Source: CALINB01 sp938045325 (GTDB lineage: Bacteria; Pseudomonadota; Alphaproteobacteria; Rhodospirillales; CALINB01). From it: a stretch of DNA of 64,000 nt. Positions 8,379-17,672 of this stretch are shown here, piece after piece. The stretch lies in NCBI GenBank assembly GCA_038114465.1, contig JAYNQW010000006.1, positions 1-64,000 of the forward strand, written 5' to 3'. The notes under the pieces were generated by a model that worked only from the letters and a program-made list of their open reading frames with translations, was not told the origin of the DNA and searched no databases. The position numbers were made by a program, and so were the translations under genes. The first letter of the stretch is position 1; every line of letters begins with the position of its first letter.

Positions 8379-9437
8379 TTATTTCCTGAACTTAATTTTG
8401 TATGACTCGTATCGGCTTTGGGATTTTACATCGACCCGGCGGACACGAAGGTCGCCTTTTGCTTCCGTGACAATATCCAGCGGGATGTTGACGCCGGCGT
8501 CACCGCGGGCCCAAACTTGCCGGAACAGTGCCTCCATGGATTTGACCGGTTTGCCGCCGACACCGACGATGACATCGCCGGGTTTGATACCCGCGCTTTC
8601 GGCGGGGCCATTTTTGGCGATGCGGACGACACGGACTTTGCCCTCGACTTCATTAATGTGCACGCCGATCCAGGGGCGCTCAGGCCCGGACGGACGGCCC
8701 CGGTTCATGAGGTCGAGCATCACGTTTTTAAAGGCATTGACCGGGACAAACATGTTGCCGGGCAGTTGGACGTTTGGGGCGATTGCATCGTTGACAAACA
8801 TAGACCCGATGCCCTGAACCTCACCGCCTTCGCCGAACAAAACGGCGCCGACATAATTATCATGCGGCGGGGAAATATAGATAGCGTCATCGACCACGTA
8901 TTCCCAATAGCCGGCGTAAGACCGGCGTGAGACGACCTGTGACGCGCTGACCGGTGGCATGCCGGCGTGGCTGACGATCATCACACGGCTGCCGGGTTTC
9001 AGTTTTTTTGAATTGCCGATGTTGACGGGCTTTAGCTTTAGAGATTGTGTCGCTTTGATCAAACTCAAACCGGAATCACTATCATAGCCGATTAGTTTAG
9101 CCGGAATTTTTTTGCCGCCTGGTCGGACAATTTCGATTTTATTTGCTTCAAGGACCAGATAACCGACAGTCAGGATTAAACCGGATGAATCAATGAGAAC
9201 GCCGCTGCCTTCGCGTTCGGTGCCCAGCGTTTTTGCTGATAATGCGTCCTTTGGAATTTTGGTATGAATGCCGACAACGGCGCGTAAGATTGTCGAAATG
9301 GAAGCTTGTCGATTTGCTTCTGTTTTTTCCTGTGCAAAACCGTTTGCCGGCGCCATGACGACGACGGCAGCCGGGATCAGCAGAAACAACATGGCCGTGA
9401 TATAAGAGGCCTGCGTTATCGTTGATACATTCTTCAT
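8379..9437 (-). CDS. Secreted HtrA/DegP-like pseudoprotease with PDZ domain
   Basis: Trypsin-like (S1C) fold plus one PDZ domain; 352 residues from ATG 9437, which gives a signal peptide ending near GFAQE. ATG 9479 is an alternative. The protease half keeps the family frame (GSGVLIDSSGLILTVGYLV, YDSDSGLSLIKA, VGAVLFGEGGEVQGI). However, the canonical LTNxHV histidine is replaced within VGYLV, the SDLAL aspartate by glycine, and the GNSGG serine region reads NYVGA. All three catalytic positions therefore look lost, so a scaffold or peptide-binding role is inferred. The PDZ part has RPWIGVHINEVEG and GPAESAGIKPGDVIVGVGG. Convergent with the CLC gene. Confidence 0.8.
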   Translation of the reverse strand: MKNVSTITQASYITAMLFLLIPAAVVVMAPANGFAQEKTEANRQASISTILRAVVGIHTKIPKDALSAKTLGTEREGSGVLIDSSGLILTVGYLVLEANKIEIVRPGGKKIPAKLIGYDSDSGLSLIKATQSLKLKPVNIGNSKKLKPGSRVMIVSHAGMPPVSASQVVSRRSYAGYWEYVVDDAIYISPPHDNYVGAVLFGEGGEVQGIGSMFVNDAIAPNVQLPGNMFVPVNAFKNVMLDLMNRGRPSGPERPWIGVHINEVEGKVRVVRIAKNGPAESAGIKPGDVIVGVGGKPVKSMEALFRQVWARGDAGVNIPLDIVTEAKGDLRVRRVDVKSQSRYESYKIKFRK

Positions 9438-9590
9438 CGGGATCGTTGTCTCATCGTGGGAAAAATTCACGGTAATCATACCATTCTGTCTAGGCCTTTA
9501 AAATAATTCCGTCAGAAATTTGGTCATGATTTTGCCTTATTTTTACTTTAGTCATATTAGCAAGCGGGGGCTTGAAGGCGGCAGAAGATT

Positions 9591-11030
9591 ATGTTTTTCC
9601 AAAAACACTTATTGGCGGCTGTCATGGCGCTCGTGTGTTTCAACGGGCCCGCAGGCGCCATTACATTTGACGAGGCCCGGCACTTGCTGGCGCGAACGGG
9701 GTTTGGCGTTGCCGAGCCAGAAAAAATCAAAACTTTGCAGCCGTTGAGTTACGAGGCTGCCGTCGAGGCTTTGTTAAATCAGGTTCGAACGCGTCCCAAT
9801 AATGTGCCGCCGCCGGGTATTCTGTCTTTGCGCCCGCCCGGCAAACAACAGCGCCGAAGTTGGTCACGGGAAGAAAAGAAAGCGTTTCGAAAAAAACGCC
9901 GCAAGCACGGTCAGGCATTAAAAGCCTGGTGGCTGAGGGAAATGATGATCACGGGCTCGCCCTTGACCGAACGATTGGTTTTATTCTGGCACAACCATTT
10001 CACATCGTCTTTGCGTAAAGTGAAATGGCCGCAATTGATGTATCGGCAGAATGAACTATTCAGACAACATGCGGCGGGAAATTTTGCAACGTTATTACGG
10101 GCTGTCGTGATCGATCCGGCGATGTTGGTTTATCTCGACGGTCGGGCCAACCGGGTTGGCAAACCGAATGAAAATTTTGCCCGTGAGTTGTTGGAGTTGA
10201 TTACGCTTGGCGAAGGTCAGGGCTACACCGAAACGGACATCCGTGAAGCGGCCCGGGCATTAACCGGCTGGCGGTTGCGCCAACGCGACGGCACCGTGAA
10301 ATTTATTTCCCGGCGCCATGATACGGGGTCTAAAACGTTTCTCAATCAACGGGGCCGTTTCCGGGAAGCCGATATCATCACGATTCTATTGGAGCAGCCG
10401 CGCCTCGCCGAACATATTACCGAAAAGTTATGGCGGGCATTCGTTTCCTATACAATCGATCAACAAACGGTTCGCCGTTTAGCTCGAACGTTTCGTCAGT
10501 TCGGCTATCGTATGCGGCCGCTTTTGAAAGGCCTTTTCATGAGCAAGGCGTTCCGCGATCCCGCGAACCGCGGCACATTGATCAAGTCACCGGTCGATCT
10601 CGTCGTTGGCGCCGTCAGGCTATTGGACTTGCGTATGCATAATGCGAAACCGCTCGTCCGTTTCACAAAACGCCTTGGTCAGGATTTATTCGATCCACCG
10701 AATGTCAAAGGCTGGTCCGGGGGCACGTCGTGGATCACGTCATCTTCGTTACCGGCGCGCCAACAGCTTTTGCGCCGGTTATCACGAGGTGTCGAAGTGG
10801 CGTCGCGGCGCGGCCCCAATGCAAGAATGAAAATGGGGAAAGTCGGCATGACGCCGGGGCCGGCCATGCTGGATCCGATCAATGTGCTTGGGAACGGTTC
10901 GGCAGCGCAGTTGGCAAAAATTGTTTTGCCCATTCCGCCGGTTAAACAAAGCAATGACGGGGATGGAGCGGCAAATGGTATTCAATCACTGCGCGCTTTG
11001 TTGTTAGATCCCGCGTTTCAGTTGAAGTAA
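9591..11030 (+). CDS. DUF1800 family secreted protein
   Basis: Protein of 479 residues with a short signal peptide (MFFQKHLLAAVMALVCFNG, cut near AGA). It starts the domain with FDEARHLLARTGFGV and contains the family hallmarks LVLFWHNHFTSS, NENFARELLELITLGEGQGY, ALTGWR and DPPNVKGWSGG. DUF1800 proteins are exported, almost always paired with DUF1501, and have no established biochemical function. The DUF1501 gene follows after 10 bp, so the two form an operon. The basic run around residues 85-110 is an Arg/Lys-rich insertion. Confidence 0.88.
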   Translation: MFFQKHLLAAVMALVCFNGPAGAITFDEARHLLARTGFGVAEPEKIKTLQPLSYEAAVEALLNQVRTRPNNVPPPGILSLRPPGKQQRRSWSREEKKAFRKKRRKHGQALKAWWLREMMITGSPLTERLVLFWHNHFTSSLRKVKWPQLMYRQNELFRQHAAGNFATLLRAVVIDPAMLVYLDGRANRVGKPNENFARELLELITLGEGQGYTETDIREAARALTGWRLRQRDGTVKFISRRHDTGSKTFLNQRGRFREADIITILLEQPRLAEHITEKLWRAFVSYTIDQQTVRRLARTFRQFGYRMRPLLKGLFMSKAFRDPANRGTLIKSPVDLVVGAVRLLDLRMHNAKPLVRFTKRLGQDLFDPPNVKGWSGGTSWITSSSLPARQQLLRRLSRGVEVASRRGPNARMKMGKVGMTPGPAMLDPINVLGNGSAAQLAKIVLPIPPVKQSNDGDGAANGIQSLRALLLDPAFQLK

Positions 11031-11040
11031 GGCCTGAAAC

Positions 11041-12210
11041 ATGACGAGCTTATTGAATAGAAGGAACTTTCTGGCACTTGGCGGCGCCCTGCCGTTGGTC
11101 ATGGGGCCGCTTAAGACTTGGGCGCAAGTGGGCCGTCCCCGCTGGGACCGCACGCTCATTCTCATCGAACTGAAAGGCGGCAACGATGGATTGAATACGG
11201 TCATTCCGTACAGCGATCCGAATTATTATCGCATGCGTCCGCGTTTGGCTGTTGAAGATCACAAGGTTATTCGTCTGACGCCGCAACTGGGTCTCCATCC
11301 TAACTTGGCGCCGTTTCAATCGATGTGGGAAGGCGGCCATATGGGTATCGTACTGGGCGTTGGTTATCCGAAACCCAATCTTTCGCATTTTCGGTCCATC
11401 GAAATCTGGGATACCGCATCGGATTCTCATAAATATTTGGACGAAGGATGGATTGCACGTATCTTTGCCGATTCCCGGCCACCGGCAACGTTACCCGCTG
11501 ACGGTGTTATTCTCGGCCGTGATGACGCTGGCCCATTATTCGGAGCAAATTTAAGAACTGTGAGCCTCAAAAATCCGGATAAATTTCTCAAACAAACCCG
11601 GCATTTGCAAAAAACATCTTCGCCGCAATCGAATCCGTCGCTTGCACATATTTTGTCCGTGCAAAATCAGCTTCATCAAACAGTCGAGAAGTTCCGTGAG
11701 CAAAATTTCCAAACCGCCAATCCGGGGGCCGATTTTCCGAAACATACGCTCGGCCGGCAGTTGAAAACAGCGGCACAACTACTCGCGAGCGGGCTGTCGC
11801 TGCCGGTCATCAAAGTCAGTCTCGGCGGTTTTGATACCCATGCGAATCAACCGGGGACCCATGCCCGGTTACTGAAACAGTGGGCCGAAGCCGTCACGGC
11901 ATTTTCAAAAGCGATGCAGGCGCAGGGGCGCTGGCAAAATACAATGATGATGACGTATTCCGAGTTCGGCCGCCGTCCCGCCGAGAACGGCAGCCGTGGC
12001 ACGGACCATGGTACGGCAGCCCCCCATTTCGTGTTTGGTGGTCGGATTCGCGGCGGGTTTTATGGACGCCAGCCATCCTTATCGGCGCTCGAGGGAAAGA
12101 ATCTGGCCCATCATGTTCACTTTCGTCGGCTTTATGCGACGGCGGCACAGGAATGGCTGGGTTTGCCGGCCCGCAGCTTAGCCGCCCGTCCGCTCGGTTT
12201 GGTGACATAA
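11041..12210 (+). CDS. DUF1501 family protein with twin-arginine signal
   Basis: Partner of the preceding DUF1800 protein, 389 residues. The N-terminus (LLNRRNFLALGGALPLVMG) is a Tat signal peptide, implying export in a folded state. The family start is visible (LILIELKGGNDGLNTVIPY) together with HPNLAPFQSMW, GGFDTHANQ, TYSEFGRR and GTDHGTAAPHFVFGG. The fold belongs to the alkaline-phosphatase/sulfatase-like group by established classification. The role is unknown. A downstream helicase frame extends back into this gene but is not expected to be translated from there. Confidence 0.88.
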   Translation: MTSLLNRRNFLALGGALPLVMGPLKTWAQVGRPRWDRTLILIELKGGNDGLNTVIPYSDPNYYRMRPRLAVEDHKVIRLTPQLGLHPNLAPFQSMWEGGHMGIVLGVGYPKPNLSHFRSIEIWDTASDSHKYLDEGWIARIFADSRPPATLPADGVILGRDDAGPLFGANLRTVSLKNPDKFLKQTRHLQKTSSPQSNPSLAHILSVQNQLHQTVEKFREQNFQTANPGADFPKHTLGRQLKTAAQLLASGLSLPVIKVSLGGFDTHANQPGTHARLLKQWAEAVTAFSKAMQAQGRWQNTMMMTYSEFGRRPAENGSRGTDHGTAAPHFVFGGRIRGGFYGRQPSLSALEGKNLAHHVHFRRLYATAAQEWLGLPARSLAARPLGLVT

Positions 12211-12278
12211 AAGATTCTTTTTACCCGTATCCCGGTGCCGCCGGTGCGCCGGATGCTGGCGCGTGGTATAAGAATCGA

Positions 12279-14567
12279 ATGTCCGATCCTTTCGCCTTAA
12301 CGGAACCGTCTCAAGAATCCGTCCCCAACACTGAACCGGCACCTATGCCGGACGCTCCAGTCTATCTTGACCAGCTGAACGATGCGCAGCGTGAGGCCGT
12401 GTTGACGACGGACGGACCGGTTTTGGTTTTAGCAGGTGCGGGTACAGGTAAAACACGCGTCCTGACAACGCGGCTCGCGCATATCTTAATCCAAGGCCAC
12501 GCCCGGCCGTGGGAAGTGTTGGCGGTAACGTTTACCAACCGCGCGGCGCGGCAAATGCAGGACCGGGTGATGTCCCTGTTGCGCCGGCCGACCGAAGGTT
12601 GGTGGGTCGGCACGTTTCATGCCATCGGTGCACGCATCTTGCGCAAGCATGCCGAAGCGGTCGGATTAAGGAGCAACTTTACGATCCTCGATACCGACGA
12701 TCAGGTGCGTTTACTTAAACAATTGCTGCAAGCAGAGAACATCGACGAGAAACGGTGGCCGGCGCGTGTGTTGGTCAACATCATCCAACGCTGGAAGGAT
12801 CGGGGTCTGACACCGGAAAATGTGTCGGACGCGGATGGCGATGAGTTCGCCAACGGCAAGGCGATCGAACTTTATAAAACCTATCAGGAACGGTTGAAGA
12901 CTTTGAACGCAGCGGACTTCGGCGATCTCTTGCTGCATAACTTAACGATCTTTCAAAATCATCCTGATATTCTCAAACAGTATCAGGCGAAGTTTCGATA
13001 CATCCTGGTCGATGAGTACCAGGACACCAATGTTTCGCAGTATTTATGGCTGCGCCTGCTCGCTCAGGATCATAAAAACATTTGCTGTGTCGGTGATGAC
13101 GACCAATCGATTTATTCCTGGCGCGGTGCCGAGGTTGGCAACATCTTGCGTTTTGAAGACGATTTTCCCGGCGCCGCCGTCGTCCGGCTCGAGTGCAATT
13201 ACCGCTCGACGCCGCATATCCTGGCCGCCGCCTCGGGGCTGATCGCCCATAATGAAGGCCGTCTCGGTAAAACGCTGTGGACCGAAACCAATGACGGCGA
13301 GAAAGTCCGTATCAAAGGCGTATGGGACGGTGAAGAAGAAGCCCGCTTCGTCGGTGAGGAAATTGAGGCCCTGCACGCGAAAAAACATCCGCTGAACAAC
13401 ATCGCGGTATTGGTGCGCGCCGGGTTTCAAACCCGCGAGTTCGAAGAACGGTTGATCACGCTGGGCGTTCCCTACAGGGTCGTCGGCGGGCCGCGTTTTT
13501 ATGAGCGCCAGGAAATCCGCGACGCAGTCGCTTATTTGAGGGTTATCGCACAGCCGGCCGATGATTTGGCCTTCGAGCGCATTATTAATGTGCCGAAACG
13601 CGGTCTTGGCCAAGTCACTTTGCAAACGCTTCATGTGCTAGCCCGCTCGCAAGGCGATCCGTTGACCGTGGCGGCGGCTAAGTTGATTGAAACCGATGAA
13701 TTAAAACCGAAAGCACGAAACAGTTTGCGCGAGGTGGTTACGGATTTCAGCCGCTGGCGCAGTTTAGCATCGGATATGCCGCCCTCGGAATTGGCCGCAA
13801 CGGTTTTGGATGAATCCGGTTACACCGAAATGTGGAAAAAATCGAAAGCCCTCGATGCGCCGGGCCGCCTCGATAACCTCAAAGAGTTTATCGTCGCCTT
13901 AGAGGAGTTTGAAACGCTCCAGGCGTTTTTAGAGCACGTCAGCCTCGTGATGGAAAACGACGATTCATCCGGTATTGATAAAGTCAATTTGATGACCTTA
14001 CATGCCGCGAAGGGTCTCGAATTCACAACCGTATTCCTACCCGGTTGGGAAGAAGGCTTGTTACCCCATCAGTTGTCTTTGGATGAAGGGGGCACCGCGG
14101 GTCTTGAAGAAGAACGGCGCTTAGCCCATGTCGGCCTGACGCGCGCGCGCGAACGCGCGATCGTTTGTTTTGCCGCCAACCGCCGGGTATACGGCAATTG
14201 GCAAAGTGCCATTCCATCGCGTTTCATCGATGAGCTGCCGCCGGAAAATGTGCAGGCCGAAGCCGATGCCGGTTTATACGGCTCCGCCGGGCAGGCATCG
14301 GGTTCTGGTGGTCTGACGGATGTCACGGCGTCGTTCGGCCAGGGAAACCGGTTCAGCCGCCGGCGAAAAAAGAAACGTCAAATCGAGGACGTGGATTGGG
14401 ATCAGGACATCGTTCAGCTGCCGGGCCATTACGGTACGGGGCAACGGGTCTTCCATCAAAAATTCGGTTACGGTCGTATTGTGTCTATCGATGGCAATAA
14501 ACTCGAAATTGAATTCGAGAAAGCCGGCACGAAAAAAGTGATGGATGCGTTCGTGGAGGCGGTGTGA
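12279..14567 (+). CDS. UvrD/PcrA-type ATP-dependent DNA helicase
   Basis: SF1 3'-5' helicase of 762 residues acting in nucleotide-excision or mismatch repair and replication-fork upkeep. The frame is open from 11880, but the upstream part is the DUF1501 gene in another frame, so ATG 12279 (MSDPFALTEPS) is chosen. Motifs in order: Walker A LAGAGTGKTRVL, TFTNRAARQM, ILVDEYQDTN, GDDDQSIYSWRGA, LECNYRSTPHI, MTLHAAKGLEFTTVF and AHVGLTRARERA. The C-terminal GQRVFHQKFGYGRIVSI is the small PcrA/UvrD tail domain that binds partners such as RNA polymerase. It overlaps prmA by four bases. Confidence 0.93.
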   Translation: MSDPFALTEPSQESVPNTEPAPMPDAPVYLDQLNDAQREAVLTTDGPVLVLAGAGTGKTRVLTTRLAHILIQGHARPWEVLAVTFTNRAARQMQDRVMSLLRRPTEGWWVGTFHAIGARILRKHAEAVGLRSNFTILDTDDQVRLLKQLLQAENIDEKRWPARVLVNIIQRWKDRGLTPENVSDADGDEFANGKAIELYKTYQERLKTLNAADFGDLLLHNLTIFQNHPDILKQYQAKFRYILVDEYQDTNVSQYLWLRLLAQDHKNICCVGDDDQSIYSWRGAEVGNILRFEDDFPGAAVVRLECNYRSTPHILAAASGLIAHNEGRLGKTLWTETNDGEKVRIKGVWDGEEEARFVGEEIEALHAKKHPLNNIAVLVRAGFQTREFEERLITLGVPYRVVGGPRFYERQEIRDAVAYLRVIAQPADDLAFERIINVPKRGLGQVTLQTLHVLARSQGDPLTVAAAKLIETDELKPKARNSLREVVTDFSRWRSLASDMPPSELAATVLDESGYTEMWKKSKALDAPGRLDNLKEFIVALEEFETLQAFLEHVSLVMENDDSSGIDKVNLMTLHAAKGLEFTTVFLPGWEEGLLPHQLSLDEGGTAGLEEERRLAHVGLTRARERAIVCFAANRRVYGNWQSAIPSRFIDELPPENVQAEADAGLYGSAGQASGSGGLTDVTASFGQGNRFSRRRKKKRQIEDVDWDQDIVQLPGHYGTGQRVFHQKFGYGRIVSIDGNKLEIEFEKAGTKKVMDAFVEAV

Positions 14568-15442
14568 GCGCGGATTCTTGCTGGCAAATTAGCCTGACGG
14601 CAACGGCCGGTTCGTTTAAGGCTTTCGAACTCGCGTTGGAGCCGTTCTGTGAAGTCGTTACGTGTTTTCCCGTGAGTGACGAATCCATCTGGCAAGTCAC
14701 CGGTTTCACCAGAGAAAAACCGCAAAAACAGGTTGTCGAATCGGCTGTATCCATTTTAGCCGCGAGCGTGAACATTCCGGTACCGGTCGTGAAGATTTCC
14801 CCGGTGGCGGAACGGGATTGGGAAACGGAATCGTTTGCAAACTTTCCGCCGATCCGTATCGGCCGGTATTATATTTACGGTTCTCATGAAATGGAGCCGC
14901 CACTGAGAGGATTCGTGTCGTTATGCCTAAACGCCGGGCCCGCCTTCGGTACGGGCCGCCATGCCAGCACCATGGGCGCCCTTTGGGCGTTGGATGACTT
15001 AGCCCGGCGTTATCGTTTCCGCCGGGTTTTGGATATGGGAACCGGATCAGGGATTTTAGCGATGGCCATTGCAAAAACGTGGCGACCAAAAATTTTAGCC
15101 AGTGATATCGATCCGCGCGCTATTGCGACATGTATTACCAACATTCACGATAACGGTCTGTCGGATCTGATCCGTCCGATTTGTGCAAACGGTTATGACA
15201 ATCGGACTATAAACGGGCAGGGCCGGTATGATTTAATTGTCAGTAACATCCTTGCAAACCCGTTGTGCCGGATGGCCGGCGCCTTATCCCGGCATCTCAA
15301 GCCCGGCGGGGTGGCGATCCTCGGCGGGTTTGTTACGACCGATTGGCGCCGGGTCGCTACGGCGCATCAAGCACAAGGGTTAACGTTTGTCCGGCGTTAT
15401 GAAATCGATGAATGGCAAACCCTCGTTCTTAAACGGTCCTGA
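14564..15442 (+). CDS. prmA: Ribosomal protein L11 methyltransferase PrmA
   Basis: SAM-dependent methyltransferase that trimethylates ribosomal protein L11; 292 residues. It begins at GTG 14564 inside the last codons of the helicase (GTGA overlap), which implies translational coupling. Diagnostic features are NAGPAFGTGRHASTMGAL, the SAM-binding VLDMGTGSGILAMAIAK, the acidic ribose contact ASDIDPRA, and SNILANPL, the PrmA form of motif IV. The N-terminal substrate domain is divergent. The usual GTGTH is GTGRH here. Confidence 0.88.
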   Translation: MSADSCWQISLTATAGSFKAFELALEPFCEVVTCFPVSDESIWQVTGFTREKPQKQVVESAVSILAASVNIPVPVVKISPVAERDWETESFANFPPIRIGRYYIYGSHEMEPPLRGFVSLCLNAGPAFGTGRHASTMGALWALDDLARRYRFRRVLDMGTGSGILAMAIAKTWRPKILASDIDPRAIATCITNIHDNGLSDLIRPICANGYDNRTINGQGRYDLIVSNILANPLCRMAGALSRHLKPGGVAILGGFVTTDWRRVATAHQAQGLTFVRRYEIDEWQTLVLKRS

Positions 15443-15603
15443 TTTATATTAAATTTCAATCAATTACCCGGTTTGTCATGGGTCGGTTTTCCGCGTTAAA
15501 CTAACGTCAGGATCGAAGCCGATCTTGCCCCTCTGGGAGTATGCCAACGAATTGACGGCCTCGTAAACAAATGACGGGTGCTGATTTAAACAGGAGAACT
15601 CGA

Positions 15604-16350
15604 ATGGTAAATCGTGATCAAGTTTCGCCGGAAGAATGGGAGGCCCGTGTCAATCTTGCCGCATGTTACCGGCTTGTTGATTACTACGGCATGACGGATA
15701 TGACCGGTACACACATTACCGTACGGGTTCCAGGGTCGAAGGATCAGTTCCTTATCAACGATTCAAATTTATTTTTTGAGGAATGCACCGCTTCAAGCCT
15801 GATCAAAATTGATCTCGAAGGGAATGTTCTGGACGGATCAAACGGTCTTGTTAATAAAGCAGGCTATGTGATTCACAGCGCTATTCATTCAGCCCGCCAT
15901 GATGTTGATTGTGTCCTGCACACGCACACGGTACCGGGTATGGCGGTTTCGGCATTGGAATGCGGTTTGTTACCGTTGTTCCAAACGTCATTCGATTTCC
16001 ACCTGAAAACATCCCGTCATGAATATGAGGGCGTTGCCGTCGATGAAGACGAAAGAGAACGTCTTGTCGAAGATCTTGGCGATAACATGGCCTTAATTTT
16101 GTACAACCATGGTCTTTTGACGTGCGGGCGCAATGTGCCGGAAGCCTTTAGTTTGATGTTCCGCATGAATAAATGCTGCGAAGCGCAACTGATGGCTTTG
16201 GCAACGGGCGAGAAGCTCCATGAAGTCGATCCCAAAGTCGCTTATGAAACGTCCATGTTTATGAAAAACCGTAAAACGTTTGTGCATGACCGTTCTTGGG
16301 CCGGACATTTGCGCCGTTTGGACCGGTTGGATCCGTCCTATAAGAACTGA
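15604..16350 (+). CDS. Class II aldolase/adducin family protein, copy 1
   Basis: Zinc-dependent aldolase-fold protein of 248 residues. ATG 15604 is preferred over the longer frame from 15571 because AGGAG stands nine bases before it. The metal-binding VLHTHTVPGMAVSA and the distal histidine in LYNHGLLTCG are present, so metal binding should be intact. Members act on sugar phosphates or hydroxy-acid derivatives, and many have no assigned substrate. The C-terminus WAGHLRRLDRLDPSYK is almost the same as that of the next gene, marking a tandem duplication. Confidence 0.88.
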   Translation: MVNRDQVSPEEWEARVNLAACYRLVDYYGMTDMTGTHITVRVPGSKDQFLINDSNLFFEECTASSLIKIDLEGNVLDGSNGLVNKAGYVIHSAIHSARHDVDCVLHTHTVPGMAVSALECGLLPLFQTSFDFHLKTSRHEYEGVAVDEDERERLVEDLGDNMALILYNHGLLTCGRNVPEAFSLMFRMNKCCEAQLMALATGEKLHEVDPKVAYETSMFMKNRKTFVHDRSWAGHLRRLDRLDPSYKN

Positions 16351-16387
16351 GCGGATCTGGTTGTTAACCCTCGAAAGGGAGGATGGC

Positions 16388-17134
16388 ATGTCGGTAAGGG
16401 ACCAGTGTTCCGAAGCGGAATGGGAAGCACGAGTTGAGTTGGCGGCTTGCGGCCGGTTGCTTGAGTATTTCGGTCTGACGGAGATGACCAACAACCACAT
16501 TTCGACCCGGGTGCCCGGCGAGAAAAATCATATTTTGGTCAACAGCCATTATTATTTTTTCGAGGAAATCACGGCATCCAATATTTTGAAAATAGACCTC
16601 GATGGCAATGTCATCACGGGGCCGAAAGAAGAACTCAGCAATGCCGCGTATGTTCTCCACAGCGGACTTTATAAAGCCAGGCCGGATGTAAATGCCGTTG
16701 CCCATACCCACACCAACCCGGGTATGGCAACGTCGGCGAATGAATGCGGGCTGCTACCGATCTTTCAAAACTCTTTCGATTTTTACCGCATGGTGGCATA
16801 TCACGAGTATGCGGGTAGCGCGTCCGAGTTTGAGGATTCGCAAAAAGTTCTAGAGGATATGGGGCAGAACAAAGCCATGATCATGCACAACCATGGCCTT
16901 TTGACCGTGGGTGGGCATGTATCGGAAGCTTTCAACCTGATGTACCGCCTCGATAAATGTTGCCGGGCACAAAATATGGCATTGGCCACGGGACAAAAAA
17001 TTCATGAAGTCTCGCCGGAAATCAAAGCGAAGACCCATCAGTATAAAGTTAACCGCGGTAATTTCGGCGGCCGGCGTTCCTGGCCCGGGCATCTGCGCCG
17101 CTTGGACCGGCTGGACCCGAGTTATAAGCACTAA
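16388..17134 (+). CDS. Class II aldolase/adducin family protein, copy 2
   Basis: Paralogue of the preceding gene with exactly the same length, 248 residues. The start ATG 16388 follows AAAGGGAGG closely; the open frame to 16280 lies within the first copy. It keeps AHTHTNPGMATSA, MHNHGLLTVGG and WPGHLRRLDRLDPSYKH. Both copies are co-directional with a 37-bp gap, so they are probably one transcript and could form a hetero-oligomer or have split substrate ranges. The substrate cannot be read from sequence, and no other sugar-metabolic gene is adjacent. Confidence 0.88.
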   Translation: MSVRDQCSEAEWEARVELAACGRLLEYFGLTEMTNNHISTRVPGEKNHILVNSHYYFFEEITASNILKIDLDGNVITGPKEELSNAAYVLHSGLYKARPDVNAVAHTHTNPGMATSANECGLLPIFQNSFDFYRMVAYHEYAGSASEFEDSQKVLEDMGQNKAMIMHNHGLLTVGGHVSEAFNLMYRLDKCCRAQNMALATGQKIHEVSPEIKAKTHQYKVNRGNFGGRRSWPGHLRRLDRLDPSYKH

Positions 17135-17167
17135 ACCGGTTTTATAGGCAAAACCCGCAAAAGAAAT

Positions 17168-17223
17168 GCGCCGCCTGGGGAGGCGGCGCAAATCCGTGGA
17201 TCGTATACCGGGGCAGCCCGGTA
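17168..17223 (-). terminator. Double stem-loop terminator downstream of the small membrane protein
   Basis: Two hairpins are stacked here. TACCGGG/CCCGGTA (17206-17223, loop GCAG) comes first on the minus strand, then the GC-rich perfect 9-bp stem GCGCCGCCT/AGGCGGCGC (17168-17189, GGGG loop on the plus strand), followed on the minus strand by ATTTCTTTTG. This is a good intrinsic terminator for the minus-strand gene at 17234-17467. It may also stop plus-strand reading from the aldolase pair, although no T-run follows on that side. Confidence 0.75.
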
Positions 17224-17233
17224 CCGGTAATCT

Positions 17234-17467
17234 TTAGGCGTTTTTAGAAAATAGCCAGAGAATGATCGCTAAGGCGATCAAGCCAACGACGCCGTTACTG
17301 CCGAGCGCTTTAATCAAAGCGATCAGATTGGCGACGATGTCGCTCGTGATGAAGCCGACATTGGCGCCGAACAGCAATTGCAGCACGATGCCAAGCGCGA
17401 CCAGTAACAGACCAATCTCTGTTAGTTGTACGAGCGTTCTTTTCGCAATTCCAAAAAAGTCCCCCAT
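17234..17467 (-). CDS. Small inner-membrane protein of unknown function
   Basis: The 77-residue protein has two hydrophobic segments, roughly residues 15-37 (TEIGLLLVALGIVLQLLFGA) and 55-74 (GSNGVVGLIALAIILWLFS), joined by a short loop containing a mild amphipathic stretch. A strong TAAGGAGG ribosome-binding site precedes ATG 17467, and a terminator follows the stop, so this is a complete monocistronic gene. I do not recognise the family. The glycine pattern and length recall small channel-like or stress-related membrane proteins, but no function is claimed. Confidence 0.75.
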   Translation of the reverse strand: MGDFFGIAKRTLVQLTEIGLLLVALGIVLQLLFGANVGFITSDIVANLIALIKALGSNGVVGLIALAIILWLFSKNA

Positions 17468-17672
17468 ATTGCCTCCTTATGCATAAGCATACCAAGGTTC
17501 CGGCTCGCGGGTGTGGGCCCCAAGAATTCCACATTTAGCCGCAACCGGGCGAAAGTGTCACAAGATATAGTGGTCCCTGTCAAGATTTATTGCCATTATT
17601 TGACATAAAACCATTTTGAATCAATGGGTTATAGTTTTAAAACCGGTGAATTGCCGGTAATTTTACCGTTAT

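Noticed and set aside
11880..12278. Extended N-terminus of the UvrD/PcrA helicase
   Set aside because: It lies within the DUF1501 gene in another frame; its Arg/Trp-rich composition is unlike helicases.
13044..13634. 196-codon minus-strand frame in the helicase
   Set aside because: Antisense shadow of a certain gene, no start signal.
17135..17149. AAACCGGTTTTATAG occurring here and again near 20983 as a dispersed repeat
   Set aside because: Only two 15-base copies were noticed, both in AT-rich tails after stop codons; chance is sufficient.
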